NCBI GenBank assembly: GCA_013398955.1
Contig: VWPU01011449.1
Location: forward strand, 279,820-343,819
DNA length: 64,000 nt
Source of the DNA: Callaeas wilsoni
Lineage: Eukaryota > Chordata > Aves > Passeriformes > Callaeidae
Direction of reading: 5' to 3'
Below the pieces are notes generated by a model that saw only the letters and a list, made by a program, of their open reading frames with translations, made no database searches and was not told the origin of the DNA. The first letter of the stretch is position 1; each line of letters opens with the position of its first letter. The translations under genes were made by a program, and so were the position numbers. Of the stretch, positions 1 to 13,716 are shown piece after piece.

Positions 1-904
1 AATCTCTAGGTCAGAACTTTGTTTCTATCACTGCTATATATTTACAGAGAACTGGTGAGGAAGCATCCTCTGTCTTGACTCAGCAGAGGATTTGAACAGA
101 ATTGCCCAGATTCATCCCACTTGGCCTGAAGTGCTGGCACAAGAAATAGTGTTGTCCTTAATGCAGCAAAAGGTAAAGACAGGAAAATCTAGCCCCAGGT
201 AGGATCATAAATGGGCTGAAGCTTCCACCGAAGACATCTGGCTCTTTCTTTCTCTCTCACTTGAAGAGAATAATCTCTTTTTCCAACCAAATGCCTATAA
301 GTAGGTGAGATGAATCAACACCATTCTACTTCAAAGTTAAAGTATGGGTGTGAACATTTGTCCTATTTTACCCTTTCTTTCATGTTTATTACCCCTCTTT
401 GACCTTGTTCCTTGTTGGAAAACTGTACGAATGTATCTCCATATACCATAACCTTTTACCCACAGAGCCAGCATACAAATTTACATCTTTCATTTCAGAT
501 TACCCAAATCAAGTTCGATGATACTCTGTTAACGTTATATCCATGTCCATGCCTATACCCAGAGGTGATCTTCCAATTTAACAACCTTCTCTCTCGTGAG
601 CTCCTTTCTGCCCCACTGCCCTGCCAGACCCTTTGCAACACCTCGAAGTTTCACCGGAGCATATCTTAGGTTAAGTCAGAACTTTTGTGAATGCAGAAGG
701 AGTTTTTGCCTGCCTCTATGCCCCAAAAGCACTGAAGCAGCTGTTTGTATACAAGAATTCCAGCAACACTGACTTGAATCTCATACCTTTAGGATTAGAC
801 CACATGTATTAATTAAGGCAAAGCCCTAGAAACTGTCTGTAACAGTAAATTTTTAATGGATCTGATGGTATGGAGGAATATTTTCTGTCCAGGCAAAGCC
901 AAAG

Positions 905-935
905 TGCAGTGTGGTGCATTGCACTGTGGTGCTGA
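905..935. repeat. Two-copy imperfect 15-bp tandem duplication
   Basis: Two adjacent units start GCAGTGTGGTGC and GCACTGTGGTGC, differing by one base over these 12 positions. The segment also folds on itself weakly (GTGCA with TGCAC). It is probably a small replication-slippage product. Confidence 0.5.
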
Positions 936-3228
936 GCATGGGCTTAGTCTATATATGTGGCAGCAGCCAAGCTGCTGATTGTAGGTGTTGAGAATGCATG
1001 TCAATGGCAGCAAAAACTCAATAGAATGACATAAAAAAAAATCGTATCAGATATAATTTTTTAAGTAATAATTGCTTATTGTTATTTGATTTGATTTGTG
1101 AAATATTACATTTCCTTTCTTACTTTCTGGCTTTTTGCTTAAGATTGAGTCCCACGATGTGGTCTACTGTAAGCTCCTTAGAGAACAGAAAATTACGTTA
1201 TGGGCGCTTGATTTCTATGCACAGCTTGCCACAGTGACTAGCCCTCCTTAGAAGAGAATCAGAGTTATTCGTTACTGCAAAGCATGCTGCTGATAATATG
1301 ATTAGAGGTGATGCATGCTCATATTTTCACCACTGACAATAAAATGTAACTCCCACAGGTTTAACTGTTTAAATCTTCACAGTGATCTGCTTTATAAAAT
1401 GCCAGGCACCCAGGAGTTTCCACAGGAGTCAGAGGAAGCAGTATTTGGCAGATTTGAAATTAGATTTTGAAACCAGAATAATCATATTATCTAACATTTT
1501 TTAACCTCTTCATCTCATAAAACATATTTATATGTCTAGATAATATTTTAGAGACTTTCTCACAGACAGCTGCATCTTAAATTAGTCTCGTCTCTGGGTT
1601 TTAGTACTTAGTATTATATACTGTTACAATGTTCATAGGACACTTTAAAATTTTTTGTCTATCTTGCTTGGGGTTGGCGTTCCATTAATTGGCTTTTGCA
1701 TTGTTTGAATTATGAGTTTCATACACTCAAAACAACACAAATTTACCCTTTTGTTTTATATTTTGTCTTGTTATTTAAATACGATGGTCAAAACCAACCT
1801 GCCAAAGGTTAAATACTGGGTTTATATATGTTAGGAGGTCTGAAAATGTTTTTTTGGAAAGAAAAGGATATGTAACATACAATATAAAGGGATAACATTT
1901 TGATTCAGTCTAATAAACTTACAATGGACCTATCACCATGGGTGAAATAGTAAACACTCAATGAGATCTAAATAGTGTACTATTCTGCTTTGTTTAATTT
2001 AATTTTATTTCACTTTTATGTAGACCAATACCACTACATTAATTTGTGCATCATACTTGCAAATCTGAATTAAGATCCAAACCAAATCACTCCAGCCAGG
2101 GCTTACTTAGTCCCCAGACAGAAACCTCCAGTAATGATTCTGTTTTCTCACTCGTGATGCCAAAGTACCAGCTACACTAACTGCATCCTGCTTCAGTACG
2201 TTTAATCTTCTAAATTAAATGTTATTGTTTGCTAAACAATAAGGAAAAATAATCTTATCTGCTCTGCTCCTAGATTTAATTAATCCTGACACCCCCCACC
2301 TTATAGCCATTCCTCTAACAGCATCCAGGCTCTATGGAAGATTATTGTTATAATTTTTTTATCTCCAGACTCCAGCTCTGCACAGTTGTTCCTACTCTTG
2401 GGAACATTAGAAAATCTCTCCCTAATTGGTCATATTCTACCTTTGAAAGGTCATACCCATGATTCTTATTCACTTCAGAGCATTTCTTTTAAAGGGCAGG
2501 CCTGGGTGCAGATTTATAATCATGTTTCTATAGCATTGCTTGGTGGAAAACAAGAAAAAATGTAAGCAAATCTTATAGGGTAGTCAGCTGTCATGAGATT
2601 TTCAATCCATAAGACTCCCAACTTGAGTTGCATCAATTTTTTTTCAGAAAATGATCCAAATTCCTAAAGTTTCTGTGAAACTTTGGACATTTATGTCTAG
2701 GCACATGCATTCAGTTCTATAAAACTGATATTGCACCAGAGATGACTTATCTGTCAATCAATACTTTTTTTAAATAATATTTGAAAATACTAAAGGGCAT
2801 TTATTTATCCTTTGGATGAAGTAATTTAGGTCTCAGCAGGTAATTTGCATATTTCACTGGTTTAACTAAGCAAGGATTAGCAAATCAAAACATAATTAGC
2901 TTTTTTCCCCCTAATTTGTCAAAATTATATATTCCATGTGAGTGACAGGTGGGTGGTAAAGATTTTAATGTAAAGTATATTCCTAAAGTTTCTCTGACTT
3001 TGTAGAGAGTTTGGTGAAAATGTAGTCAGCTGAGCCACCTGAAAATGAAGTTATGCTTGGTACTAGAGTTCTAAGAGCATCAAAAATTTAATGCATTACA
3101 AAGTGGTCCAGGAAGGCCTCCTTATCATATTTGATTGTTAGTGCACTCTGAAACGTTGATTGTTAATCGTAGTTAACAAAACAGATGTTTGCCTGGCATC
3201 ATTTTGAGAGCACAGAGGGGAACCTCTG

Positions 3229-3684
3229 TTGCTTTTGCAAAATGAAAGGATATGTGGAAAATCAGTGTGGGCTCATGGCTTGATCAAAAATGCATCTGAG
3301 GTCAATGGAGGATGCATTGATTTTAGAGGATTGAGGCCATGTCCCATGATGAAAAGAGCAAGCGACTACTCTGAGGAAACAATCTTGAGCATTAATTTCA
3401 GCACAGGGAGAAGTAAAAGGATAATGTTGATGGCACTTTTTTGCTTTGCTGCCATCATATCTCTGCTTGGAAGGGATGCTGCATTAATTCAACTTCTACA
3501 AGTAACACAACTGATAGACAAACAGCAGAAACATTTCAATTTTTTTCATGGGCCAGTAGCCACAAAGGACATCCTGAGAGCTGTCCATCTGCCAGAGTAC
3601 AGGAGTGTGACCGTCACTGTATGTGCACCAGTGGTCCCGTCAGTAGCTGTAGGCAGGCAAGTATTCTTACCTGTTCTAAACTGA
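3229..3684 (+). other. Longest open frame of the window (151 codons), unrecognised, probably chance
   Basis: This plus-strand frame runs 151 codons from an ATG to a stop. The conceptual product has a hydrophobic patch around residues 65-80 (leucine, alanine, isoleucine and phenylalanine rich), but I recognise no domain, repeat or catalytic motif. There is no convincing signal peptide, no clear promoter upstream and no AATAAA close downstream. A second 84-codon frame overlaps it in another phase, suggesting a locally stop-poor region rather than selection for one frame. Given AT-rich composition and about 128 kb of double-stranded search space, one frame of this size is not surprising. It could be an untranslated or chance frame in a non-coding transcript. 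Confidence 0.15.
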
Positions 3685-5209
3685 TAAAACAATAGTCTTT
3701 TTTTGAAACATATGATTTTTTTTTATTACCTGAACTAGATTTGCTCATCCACCTTTGACCCTCAATGTCAGTGTAGAGTAAACAGCTTAGTCTCATACAC
3801 AGGTTTTGTTTGATCAAAGTAGGGCACCACGAAAATGCTTTGTATGCAGCTAGAAGTAAGATTCAGACTGGAAGCATGAGACGTATCTCCTAAAATAGCT
3901 ATTCACTTGCTAAGGGTTCCACCGAGGCTTGAAGGATGACAGAGTGCCATTATAAATAAGTCGTTGTCTGCTCAGCTTTGGATGACAAATACAGATGCTA
4001 CAATGCTTTGCCTTTTGCAATACATCATTTTTCTAAAGCATGTGGTGGCTTAGGCAAAACCCTGCTCAGGTGCTGAAAATTCACAGAGGGACAATTAGGA
4101 GAAGTAGGACGATTGTATCTGACAGTTCTATAATAATATGAACCCTGTTGAGCTGCCCAAAATAACAGGGTAAGTAACCCAGAGTCATAGTATATTTGGT
4201 GTTTTGTCTATAATTTAAAGGATAATTTACATCTTCTGCTGTGTGATAGCACAATCAATTATATTTTCCCACGGGTGCCTATTTTTAGTGTTGGAACAGG
4301 GCGAAGAATTTGTGATTGGAGAAGGGAAAAAGACTTTTTTAAAAAGAGCATGAGAGACATGGTGCCATGTTATGGGGCTATTGTACTCTCTGTGCAAGAA
4401 ATGACTGTGGCCAATTTCCAGTCAGTCACCAGCTATCACTTAGATGGGCATCAGACACCTCTGTATCTGGTAATTGATCTCTAGTGCATTTTTATTGCTC
4501 ATTTTTATTTGCAACAATTAGCTGGCTTAAAATTAATAAATTAAACTACACAAATAAAATTTAAAAAACCTCACACTCATTCTCCCCACCAGTTCTCTAA
4601 GGAATTTCATCAGGTGACCTTGGAATAACCACCTACGCAATATGCAGAGACTGCCCACGCTTCTAAAATATTTTCCACCCTGGATAAAATACAAAAGCAA
4701 TTCTTTCTTTTCCTTTCCCTTATGGTCTCTAACCTTGCATACAAGAGCTCGAGATACTGTATACAGGGACCAAAATCCTAGGAAACTATAAGAATACTTT
4801 ATTAATAGGATGAAAAGGGTTCTGATAAAATAGTAATAGACTAAGAAATGTTAGTGTGGACAGGAGTTATGTGGTCCTTCTGTTGTGAGGACAGGAAACA
4901 CAATAAAAATAAGAGACCTCAATTGTCCTCAGTACTGATGTAAATGTCACATCACAGTCTGATGGTGAAATTCTTGGGTATTATAAGTGCCTTCCTCTTG
5001 TTTTGGGGAGTCAGTCATATCAAAGGGAAAAAAACCAGCATTTGACTTGATCCAGGATAGAAGAAAAGAGCTGATTTAAAATTTTATTATTAAAGAACAT
5101 GTGTGTTACATTGCATGCAAGGTGTTTAGACTGTACAATCCTCATAAGTGAATGAAGAACTAAAACCTACACAAGAGCTCTCAACTTCAAAAAGGTTGGC
5201 TAGTAGATA

Positions 5210-6790
5210 GGCCTGCTACAAAGGAACTAAGAGCTAAGAGACTTAAACACTTGCAGGTGGTGTAGAGATTAAGGACATCATTGTAAACACTCTAAGCCAG
5301 TGTATGTCAGTCAGAAGGTTGTACGGCAATCAAAAAACATTACAGAAAAACCAGAAAAGAAAAAGAGAAAAAAGGCATTAAGATGGGAGAGGAGGACAAA
5401 GGAGGCTTTTCAAAAATATGGCAGTCCTTAAGAAAGCTATACTCGTGTTCACCAAGGACACAAGCAGGAAAAATACATAAGGCAGAACAAACCAGCTTTG
5501 AAAAAGAACTTGCTAACAACATGAAAACTAGTTAGCTTATTTGGTTGTGGGAGATATTTTAATAAACACACCTGCTAGCCTGCAGAACTCGTATGCAATT
5601 AAGACCTTAAAGAAGCATAGACTGGTTGAAAGTATCATTCTGAGCAAAGCTAATGGATACCTATAAAATAAAACTAATATTGGGTAACAGGAACAAGCAT
5701 TCCAAAAGCAGTCATGTATTACAATCCACTTGCAGTTCTCTGAAGGTACCAAGAAGCTTGTTGCTAGAAATGGGGTCAGCTACTATTGCCTAACTTTTTG
5801 AGTGGCTGAAGGCTTTTGATAAATCTCCAATTATTGATATCTATAGAAACTAAGCTTCTGTAGGACAGGAAGATATTTACCTTGTAAATTAATATAAATA
5901 GGTGAAAATATAGAAAGAAAAGTTTAGGAATAGATTATCAGTTTTGAGAATATAAGGAAGATTACCACCAAAGTCCTACAGGGAGCAGAAACTGCTAGAA
6001 TGTGAGAGATTTGTCCTTGTAACTTGCACTGTTTGACATCTTCATAGATTACCTAGGGAATGACTTAATAAGGAAGTAATAAAGTTTGTTGATCAGACCA
6101 AGCCATTTAGAGCAATAAAACTGAAAAAACTGACTGAGAAGAATCGCAGAAAAACTCATAATACTGAGAGTGCCATTCATCTGACCAAATCTGGGCATCT
6201 GCAGTGCAGAGAAATATTTCCTCCATTTTTACAGTCTCTGGAAGGAAATTGGTACTTTAAGGTAGTAACACCTCACGGCAATGAAGTCATGGGATAAATC
6301 ATCACTCAAAAATATCTGTCTCCAAGGATTATAAAGGGAGCCAAAGGCAAAGAGCTCAGGTGCCACCAATTGCATCTCACCGTGAAAAACTTGATCATAG
6401 AATGGCAGATGAACTTGATATAACTGTTTACAAAGAGGAGTAAGTATGGGATAAAAAATCCTCTTTTTAGAAACAAAATATGAGTATCAACTAGCTGTTA
6501 CAACTCGGGATACAGATCTTAAACTTACTGTCCATAATTCCATTAAATGCAATCTCAAAGCTAAAGAGAAGTCAACACTGGTATTAGCAAAGGACAGACA
6601 GTATGGCAGAAATCATCATGCCACTCTGTAACCTCAGCAACGTGAATATAATTTTTCTTTGTGCTCCTTTCTTTCCAGGAATATATGTTAGAAAAAGAAA
6701 ATATTCAGAGAAGGTGACTGAGATGATCACAGCTATGGAATGAGACCGGTTGCCTCTGGTCTGAAGAAAAGGAAGCATGGAGGTGAATGT
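5210..6790 (+). mobile_element. Ancient CR1-superfamily LINE relic (linker to reverse transcriptase), heavily decayed
   Basis: Broken plus-strand frames read as a LINE reverse transcriptase. Around 6035-6150, after frameshifts, the translation runs LFDIFIDYLGNDLI, then FVDQTKPFRAIKLKK. This corresponds to the CR1 stretch containing the polymerase F-[AV]-D-D box, here decayed to FVDQ. At about 6490-6560 it reads LAVTTRDTDLKLTVHNSIK, which corresponds to the CR1 segment in which the element normally has 'ERDLGV..D' before the thumb region. Around 5780-5830, 'AFDK' sits where the AFD motif of the palm is expected. Upstream, 5250-5520 is rich in lysine and arginine codons, like the linker between endonuclease and reverse transcriptase. 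Stops and frameshifts occur throughout. No 3' tail follows. Divergence suggests an older (L3-like) lineage rather than the younger avian CR1 copies nearby. Left and right limits are approximate. Confidence 0.65.
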
Positions 6791-9700
6791 GATAGTAGTA
6801 TATGAAATAAAAGTAACACAAAAATAAGTGAAAAATCAGTGACCATTCACAGCTTTTCCCCCCTATGTGGTACATAAAATTAAATTACTACAATGGAAAA
6901 TGTAGCAGAAAGAAAGCAAAAAGCTTTTCCACGCAGCTGGAGTTCAGGTCGGGAGTCTGTTGCTGTGGAACGTTGTGGACTTTAAACATTTCTATCAATT
7001 GAAAGAGCAATTTGAAACATTAGCGGGGGAAAAAAAAGACACAAGGGCTGCTAAAAGCAAAAATTCCTTTCTTGTTCTTGCTCCAGAATTCTGTAAGATA
7101 CAGAATTCAAGTGGCTGGCAGGATTTAGTGGAGAAAGTGTAGTTGTGTGATTGCCCTGTTATTATATTTAGTCACTTTTTCTAGGCCCCTGCCATAGACA
7201 GTACTCTATAAATAAATGAACTATGGTCAGATGCAGTAAACCTGTTCTACATTCTAATGTAAAACTTTTGATCAATTCCTGTTATATTCTTCAAAAGAGC
7301 TATCAGTCCCTTAAACTTATGAACAGAGACTTGCTCTTTATAATTATTTTTCCATAAACTGAGCTGCAATAAGGGATTGATATGGTCTTAAAATATAAAG
7401 GTTAATTCTGTCAGTAATAGGGGTGGTGTATGTAACCAAAGGTGAAAAACAAGATTGTTGTAAAAATGTTGTCTTTATAAATTTTAACAGATGAAAAGGA
7501 AGCTGTGTCCATTATGTATTCCCAGGTTCAAACTTTTTAGTCAATCTGATGTAGAAATATTTTGTCATGCCCACAGTATTGATATAATATGTTAAACAGC
7601 AAGCCTCAAATCATAAAAAGCTAAGCTTCATGTATTTGTATTAAAATCTAAAGGTTCTGAAAGAACACAGCACTTGACAAGATCAGGCTAAGAGATGTTA
7701 CCTCAGACATGGGTTGTCATTTCTCTATTTGAGAGTGATTTGAAGAGGAATTCTGCTCTAACGTGAGCACTCAATGAATTCTCTAGATCCTCTAAGGTTT
7801 ACTGAAGATGTATTCACACTGGTAAATATCACATTGCTTGCCAGAAGTGTGTTTGGGTATACCTTCCACTTCACAGCAGTCACTAAGTCAACAATCAGAC
7901 ATTTCCTAGAACATTTCTTTACTGACCAGACAAGGGATCACATACTAAGCTGTGTTTAGACTTGCTGCTCCTCTCCTGGCAGGGGGGATTGGATGGAGAT
8001 ATATCCCTGGCTCTCCTGCCGCCAGTGGTTGTTTTATCAACAGAAATCTGTATGGAGACCCCAGACATGATATGCACTTACAACTGACCCTTGTCACATT
8101 TAGGGCAGCAGTCAGACATCACAACACTCTTGTAAGGGAGGGAACAATACTAATGGGCTGAATTATAATCTCAATAGGCAAAAAATATTCAACAGATATG
8201 CAGAAGAAGAAGGGAGCAGATAAAAGGAGAGGAATCTGTATTCTTTTTATTGAACATTGTGCTTCCCCTAGAATAACAGCAAATGTTTTTTTCTTTTAAT
8301 TTTTCCACTTGAGCTTGATCATGACCAGTGCAGATGGTGTTTCATGCTTCAGGTGTTTAAACCAACTAATTTTAAGGGTGCCCACAGGGCATGCATCTCT
8401 TAGCACTCTGAGCAGCTTTTCACACTTCTGCTCTCTATAGGCTTTGGAAAACATTGGTTTACACTTGAAGACACTTTTGTTAAGTGGCCTGGAAGCAGGA
8501 ATTCTGTACTGTCATTTTACCAAATTTAGGTTTAAACTGAAAATTAGGAAGCCTTGAGAAAGTCAGTTTTTCCATTTTAGAAACCCATGATATATTTTAC
8601 ATCTGGTTAGTTACACAGGAACAGCATGGACAACTCATACTTGAACTGTATATATTAAAAGTACTTTCATCAAACTGCATTTATGGAAGCAACTACCTTA
8701 GTGAAAGACAGAGGGGAAAAAAGGACTATCAGGACACAATCAGAAGGAACTAAGACTCCTACACTGAATTAAAACAGAGTTTTACTAAGTTTTCTAAGCA
8801 CATGGAAAAATCTATGTAGATTTCACTGGTTGTCTTGACTGAATATAATACATTGTACCAGTAATCATGATATAAATATAGTTCAGAGGAAGATTTAGGG
8901 TCAGAAAACGGTGGTTATGTGACTGGGAACTGAAGTAGCAGTGACTTAAACAGCACTCCTGAGGTTGAGAGACATTTTGAAAAGTGCTGGTGGTTGATTT
9001 TGCTGGGCATACTGTTTAGATATGGATCGACTCTGTCATAGGAATGAAGGAAAAATCAAAGCTATAGGTGAGAAAGAGAAGGTGGAATGCAGATTCAGTT
9101 CCTCTTTTCAATCTCAAATTACTCTGTGCTTCTACTTGGGAAATTCACTTACTCCTGAGTAAGTACTTCTGCTTTGGGTTGCAGCTTTAGACATGTGAAG
9201 TTTAATTTTCAGGCTTGTGGACTCTGCTGTTTCCATTGATCTCATGACTCCACTGTTTTAGCGATCCAAATCTCAGTATTCCTCACAACTTCTTACACCT
9301 TCTGAAGGATTGATTAAGAGCCCATTCCTTCCCAGCTAAATTGTATTTAGCTACCTAGCATCACAGGACAAGATAATGTGCAGGGCAGCCAATCCAGGGC
9401 TGAGTAGGAACAAGTATATAAAAATCTCCTTGAAAATTTTATGTCATCCCTACTCTTAAAAATCTCCAATGAAGAAAGTTCCTCAGTGTTATGATACTGG
9501 CTATTTACTAGTTTAATATATTATTTTCTCATTCAAATTCTTGTAAAAATAGCCAATAGTTTTCTCCTCTTTTTCTCCTTTGGAATGTGGAAAACAATAA
9601 ATTACTCTCTACAACAGAAATCTTACTTCACTTTCCAGGAAAAAAAGAAATGTAATTCACTCCAGTGTTTAGCTCACGCTTTCTGATTTGTCCATCATTG

Positions 9701-12700
9701 GCGGTGTCCTATGCCTTCTCTATTACTTGTCTACATGTGCGATAAGGTGTGTATCCCCAAACTTTGACAAAATATTCAAGCATTAACTGAAGCAGAATAA
9801 TTATTTTTACTTTTCTGACAATTCTAGAATTCTATTCTTAAATATATTTCAGTTTATTTATAAAGGTATCCCAGTAAATAAATGCAGAATAATTAACTTT
9901 AACCTCTTGACATTCCTAATTATATATCCATAACTACAATTCACCTTTTTTCTAATGATATAACATTAAAGTAATCTACATTAATATTTTAGCTTGGATG
10001 AGGAACTTTGAAGTGGATTTTCAGGCATTTCTATTTATTGTGCTTTTTTTTTCCTTATCACCAAAGAGTAGAGACTGAATTATTTTAGGATGAAACTCAC
10101 ATGGAAGCTTTGCCCAGGAGCACATGTGAGCACAAGTGCTTTAGCTATTACCTGGTTTTGAAATCACAGAAAGGAACAATCTAGCCATAATCTTAATTTA
10201 CTCACTCCTGGAAACACCTTTTATGTTGACATTACGTGTACAGAATTTTATCCTCAAACAAAATAATTTATTCTGGATACTACCTGTTAATATAAACTTG
10301 GGTATTTTGGACTTTCACTCTTTTTTTGGGCATATATGTACATTTGTATCAGCATCCTTTACAGCCTGAACTAAGCCTACATCAAAGCTCTTCTGGGGAT
10401 CCGAGTTAAAGTGACTTAGCTTTACAATAAGAGATGATGGCAGAATGGAGAATTGAACACAAGTACCCCAAATCATAAGCCACTAACTCATCCTTCCCTC
10501 TCTCACATTAGCAAAGGAGTCTTTGTGTGGTTTTTGTTGTATTTATTTGCTTGGTTTTTTTCTCTTCTAATGCTGTGGGTTGAATTCAGGCAGGCGTATT
10601 TCTTATGATGGTCTAGTATTGCAGGGAATATACTCCAATGGAAATACATTTTTCCTATTAGTTTTACTGTATGATTTCACAGTCCTGAGGAAAACCTTTC
10701 CCCAATTTTTCATGTATTAGTAAATTTGCTGGACTTGGTGTATCAGGAGACAAAAAATCCAGCATCCACTGTGTTACCTAAAACAATATTTTAATTAAGA
10801 CTCTTCTGTATACATTCTGTGGTTGTACTGGACCCATTTTTTATTGGTCAAGTACCATTAAGCTATCGCATCAGTAATCTGATTTTACGACATCATATAA
10901 GCTGAAGGTAAAGAAACATTAAGTGTTATTTGTCAAGAAGAGTGATCTTTATTAGATCTGACCTTTTTCTAAGCCAACACAATAAAAAGGTGAGTGTCAT
11001 TTTTATACTTGCAAAGATTAGTTTTGCTTATGGTAAGCAAAAGTCGTGTCTCTAAGGGGGCTTAAAATTCTCATTGGAAATAATTGAATCTCATTACCAA
11101 GCATGCACTATGAACCTCTTATGATCTGCCCCAATCAACTATTAAAAGCTTGTTCCTATTCCAAATGCTACCTTTCCAACCTCTGCTGCTACATAGTATA
11201 GTACTAGCAAATTGACCTTTTATGAAGACTTAAAGCACCATGTAATTAACTTTTCCTGTGTACAGAGTTAAGACTTGATGAAACTGGGAGGTTAAATGCC
11301 AATACATCCTTTGCAAGCATTGTTATAGTGCACTGCTTGGCTTTCAGATGTTAATGATACACTTTCTGTACCCATTTTCCTTAAAAAAAAAATCCTACTG
11401 CAGTGCACAATGCAGTCCAATTTCACTCTTTGAGCTACCCCAGTCAACAAGTAATAGCTCCGAAATGCAAAGCAATAAGCTGTGTTGGCAGATGTTTTAT
11501 GTTCCTGATCCAAAAATCCATTGAAGCAGATGGAAATGTATTGTACTCATGGTTGCATGGCTTGCACAAATCTAGTTCTGTACGGTTTCACTTTAGCATC
11601 CAGAGCAGCTCTGTGTAAGACCTCTAGATGGTCATCAATATCTTTTTGCAAGACCAGTAGTTGATAAGCACACCTCTGAACCAGAGTGATTACACTAGAA
11701 ATAGGCTTGCCTAGATAGCAGTTTCTTCAGTGATGTAAAAGCCTTTTTAAAGGATTGAATGAGTATTGTTTCCGCCATATCTCAGTGCTACATAAAATTT
11801 GGAGAAGAGATTCTCCCATTTCTCATGTTATTTTTTTTTTTCTATTTGCAGTTCAAGTTCTTTCATTGACTGTAGGACTTTTAGGGTACAAATGATTCTT
11901 CACATGTATTTACTCGAGCTCTCTGGATTCACCAAGAAAGAAGTTGCAGTATATCAGACACTGTAAGAGGTGCTTCCTCTTATATATCACAGAAATGGAA
12001 TGTATTTCTTGATTGAATTAGTCCCAGAAATATTCACTTCTAAATTGCTGCTACTATTGTGTCTCAGTGTCATATCAAATTAATATACTCTTAATACTCA
12101 GGCTCTCATGTGCCTAAGTTGACATGCACTGTGTTTAGTAGATAATTGATTCTAATTAAGACAATAAAGAAAGATCACATTTCTAGGGCAATTTCACTTT
12201 TTTTTTTTCCCAAGGCCATTGACTGATACATTTAAAGTAATTCTGAAATCCATACACAACTAGATGAGCACTGGAATTTATGAAAGCTATACTCCTATCT
12301 TATCAGCTGGTTCACCTCATACATTTTATGATATATACCAGTGATTTTTATTCATATCTCACTGAAAAAAGTAAAAAAGTCATGCTGAGCTTGTCAGACC
12401 AGATCCAAGACCAGTTTTTCATATGCATCAGGACAGCAATTGAAAGTATATCTATCACTCAGGAGCAGTGAGTTGTTATAAGGAAATATTTAAAGTCAGC
12501 TAGGAGGCTACAGGCTACAGGGCAGAAAGTGAAGGGCAGACAATAATCTGTTGAGGCTCCTTAACTTCAAAGACAAAAATGACCCTCTGAAAAAAGAAAA
12601 AAGACTATAAAAGAATATATATTTCTGAAACGGCTAGAAAGGAAAACTTAAATTGCATGGAAATTGTGCTTCAAACATTGCGTAGCCCATGGTGCCACAA

Positions 12701-12924
12701 CATATGAAAAGACCAATTGCTTCAAAATCTCTCCTTTCATGTTTCTGGGGAAATGCCTTTTATTATAAACAGTAGTGGAGAAGTATTTCTGGAAGGCTTT
12801 ACAATACCAATGCTCACATATGTCTGCAATACATGAATCATGTCCCAGCAGAAAATTACAAAGTCTTAGGGAAAGAATGTTGCAAATTATAGCTAATACA
12901 TTGCTTACAGAAATCCAGAGGGTC
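6791..12924. other. Unique AT-rich DNA, no gene recognised
   Basis: Six kilobases with only short scattered open frames (at most 73 codons) and no repeat family I can name. A slightly more GC-rich patch at about 7960-8150 carries two short frames and is unexplained. It has no LTR ends, poly-A tail or tRNA-like boxes that would class it as a retroelement. The rest holds small homopolymer runs only. Confidence 0.55.
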
Positions 12925-13716
12925 CTTGAGTGACTTGAGAGGTGGGCCTATGAAACTTCCTGAAGTTCAACAAGGCCAAGTGCAAGTTCCTGCACCTGAG
13001 TCAGAGCAATCCCAGGCAAAAGTACAGGCTGGGTGGAGAATGGATTGAGAGCAGACCTGGGGAGAAGGACTTAAGCATGTTTGTGGACAAGAAGCTCAAC
13101 ATGACTCAACGACGTGCACTTGCAACCTAGAAAACCAACAGTTTCCTGGGCTGCATCTGAAGCAACATGGCCAGCAGGGCAAAGGAGTGGATTCTGCCCC
13201 TCTCCTCCACTCTCGTGATACCCACATGAGCTAGTGCATTCGGCTCTGGGTTAATTGCTCTGGAGCAATTCCAGAGGAGCCCATGAAGATGCTCAAAGGC
13301 TGAAGCCTCTCTACTATGGAGACAGGCTGAGAGAGTTGGAGTTGTTCAGTCTGGAGAAGGAAAGGCTCCAGGGTGAGTTTTAGCACCTTTCAGTACCTAA
13401 AGAAGATGAAAAGAGAGCTGGAGAGGGAATTTTGACAAGGTCACATAGAGGTAGGACAAGGGGGAATGACATTAAACTGAATGAGGGTAGGTTTACATTA
13501 GGTGTTAGGAAAAATTCTTTACTGTGAGGGTACTGAGGCACCGGAAGAGGTTTCCAAGAAAGTCTGTGGCTGCTTCATGCCTGAAAGTCTTGAAGACCAG
13601 GCTGGACAGAGCTCTGAGTAACCTAGTCTTGTAGAAGGTGTCCCTGTCCGTGGCAAGGGGTTGAAAGTACATTGCCTTTAAGGTATCTTCCAAACAAATA
13701 ATTCTATGATAATATG
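12925..13716 (+). mobile_element. CR1 LINE, 3' part of ORF2 plus 3' UTR
   Basis: This is the longest plus-strand CR1 fragment. It begins in the ORF2 segment that normally encodes 'ARANLMKFNKAKC' (TTCAACAAGGCCAAGTGCAAG-type text near 12967). It continues through the region for GEEWIESSPEEKDLG (ATGGATTGAGAGCAGACC at about 13040), then the thumb and C-terminal region, and ends with the CR1 tail near 13700 (TTAAGGTATCTTCCAA followed by ATTCTATGAT). Frame-breaking changes and a small deletion near 13250, where the 'cagcacaagaaggacatgg' part of typical CR1 is missing, show that it is dead. It is 5'-truncated, as most CR1 copies are. Several short open frames inside it are remnants of ORF2 or chance frames in its antisense. 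Confidence 0.95.

Larger units (their letters stand above)
1..5209. other. AT-rich unique DNA, no gene recognised
   Basis: I see no repeat family, RNA gene or exon-like structure I can name here. Stop codons are dense in all frames; the exception is a 151-codon plus-strand frame at 3229-3684 (separate entry). Runs of T or A (for example near 1033, 2640 and 3712) are short. A small imperfect duplication lies at 905-935. The stretch is best read as intergenic or intronic DNA. Confidence 0.6.

Noticed and set aside
8014..8036. CCGCCAGTGG as a CTCF core
   Set aside because: Several core positions of the CTCF motif mismatch; the resemblance is too weak to call.
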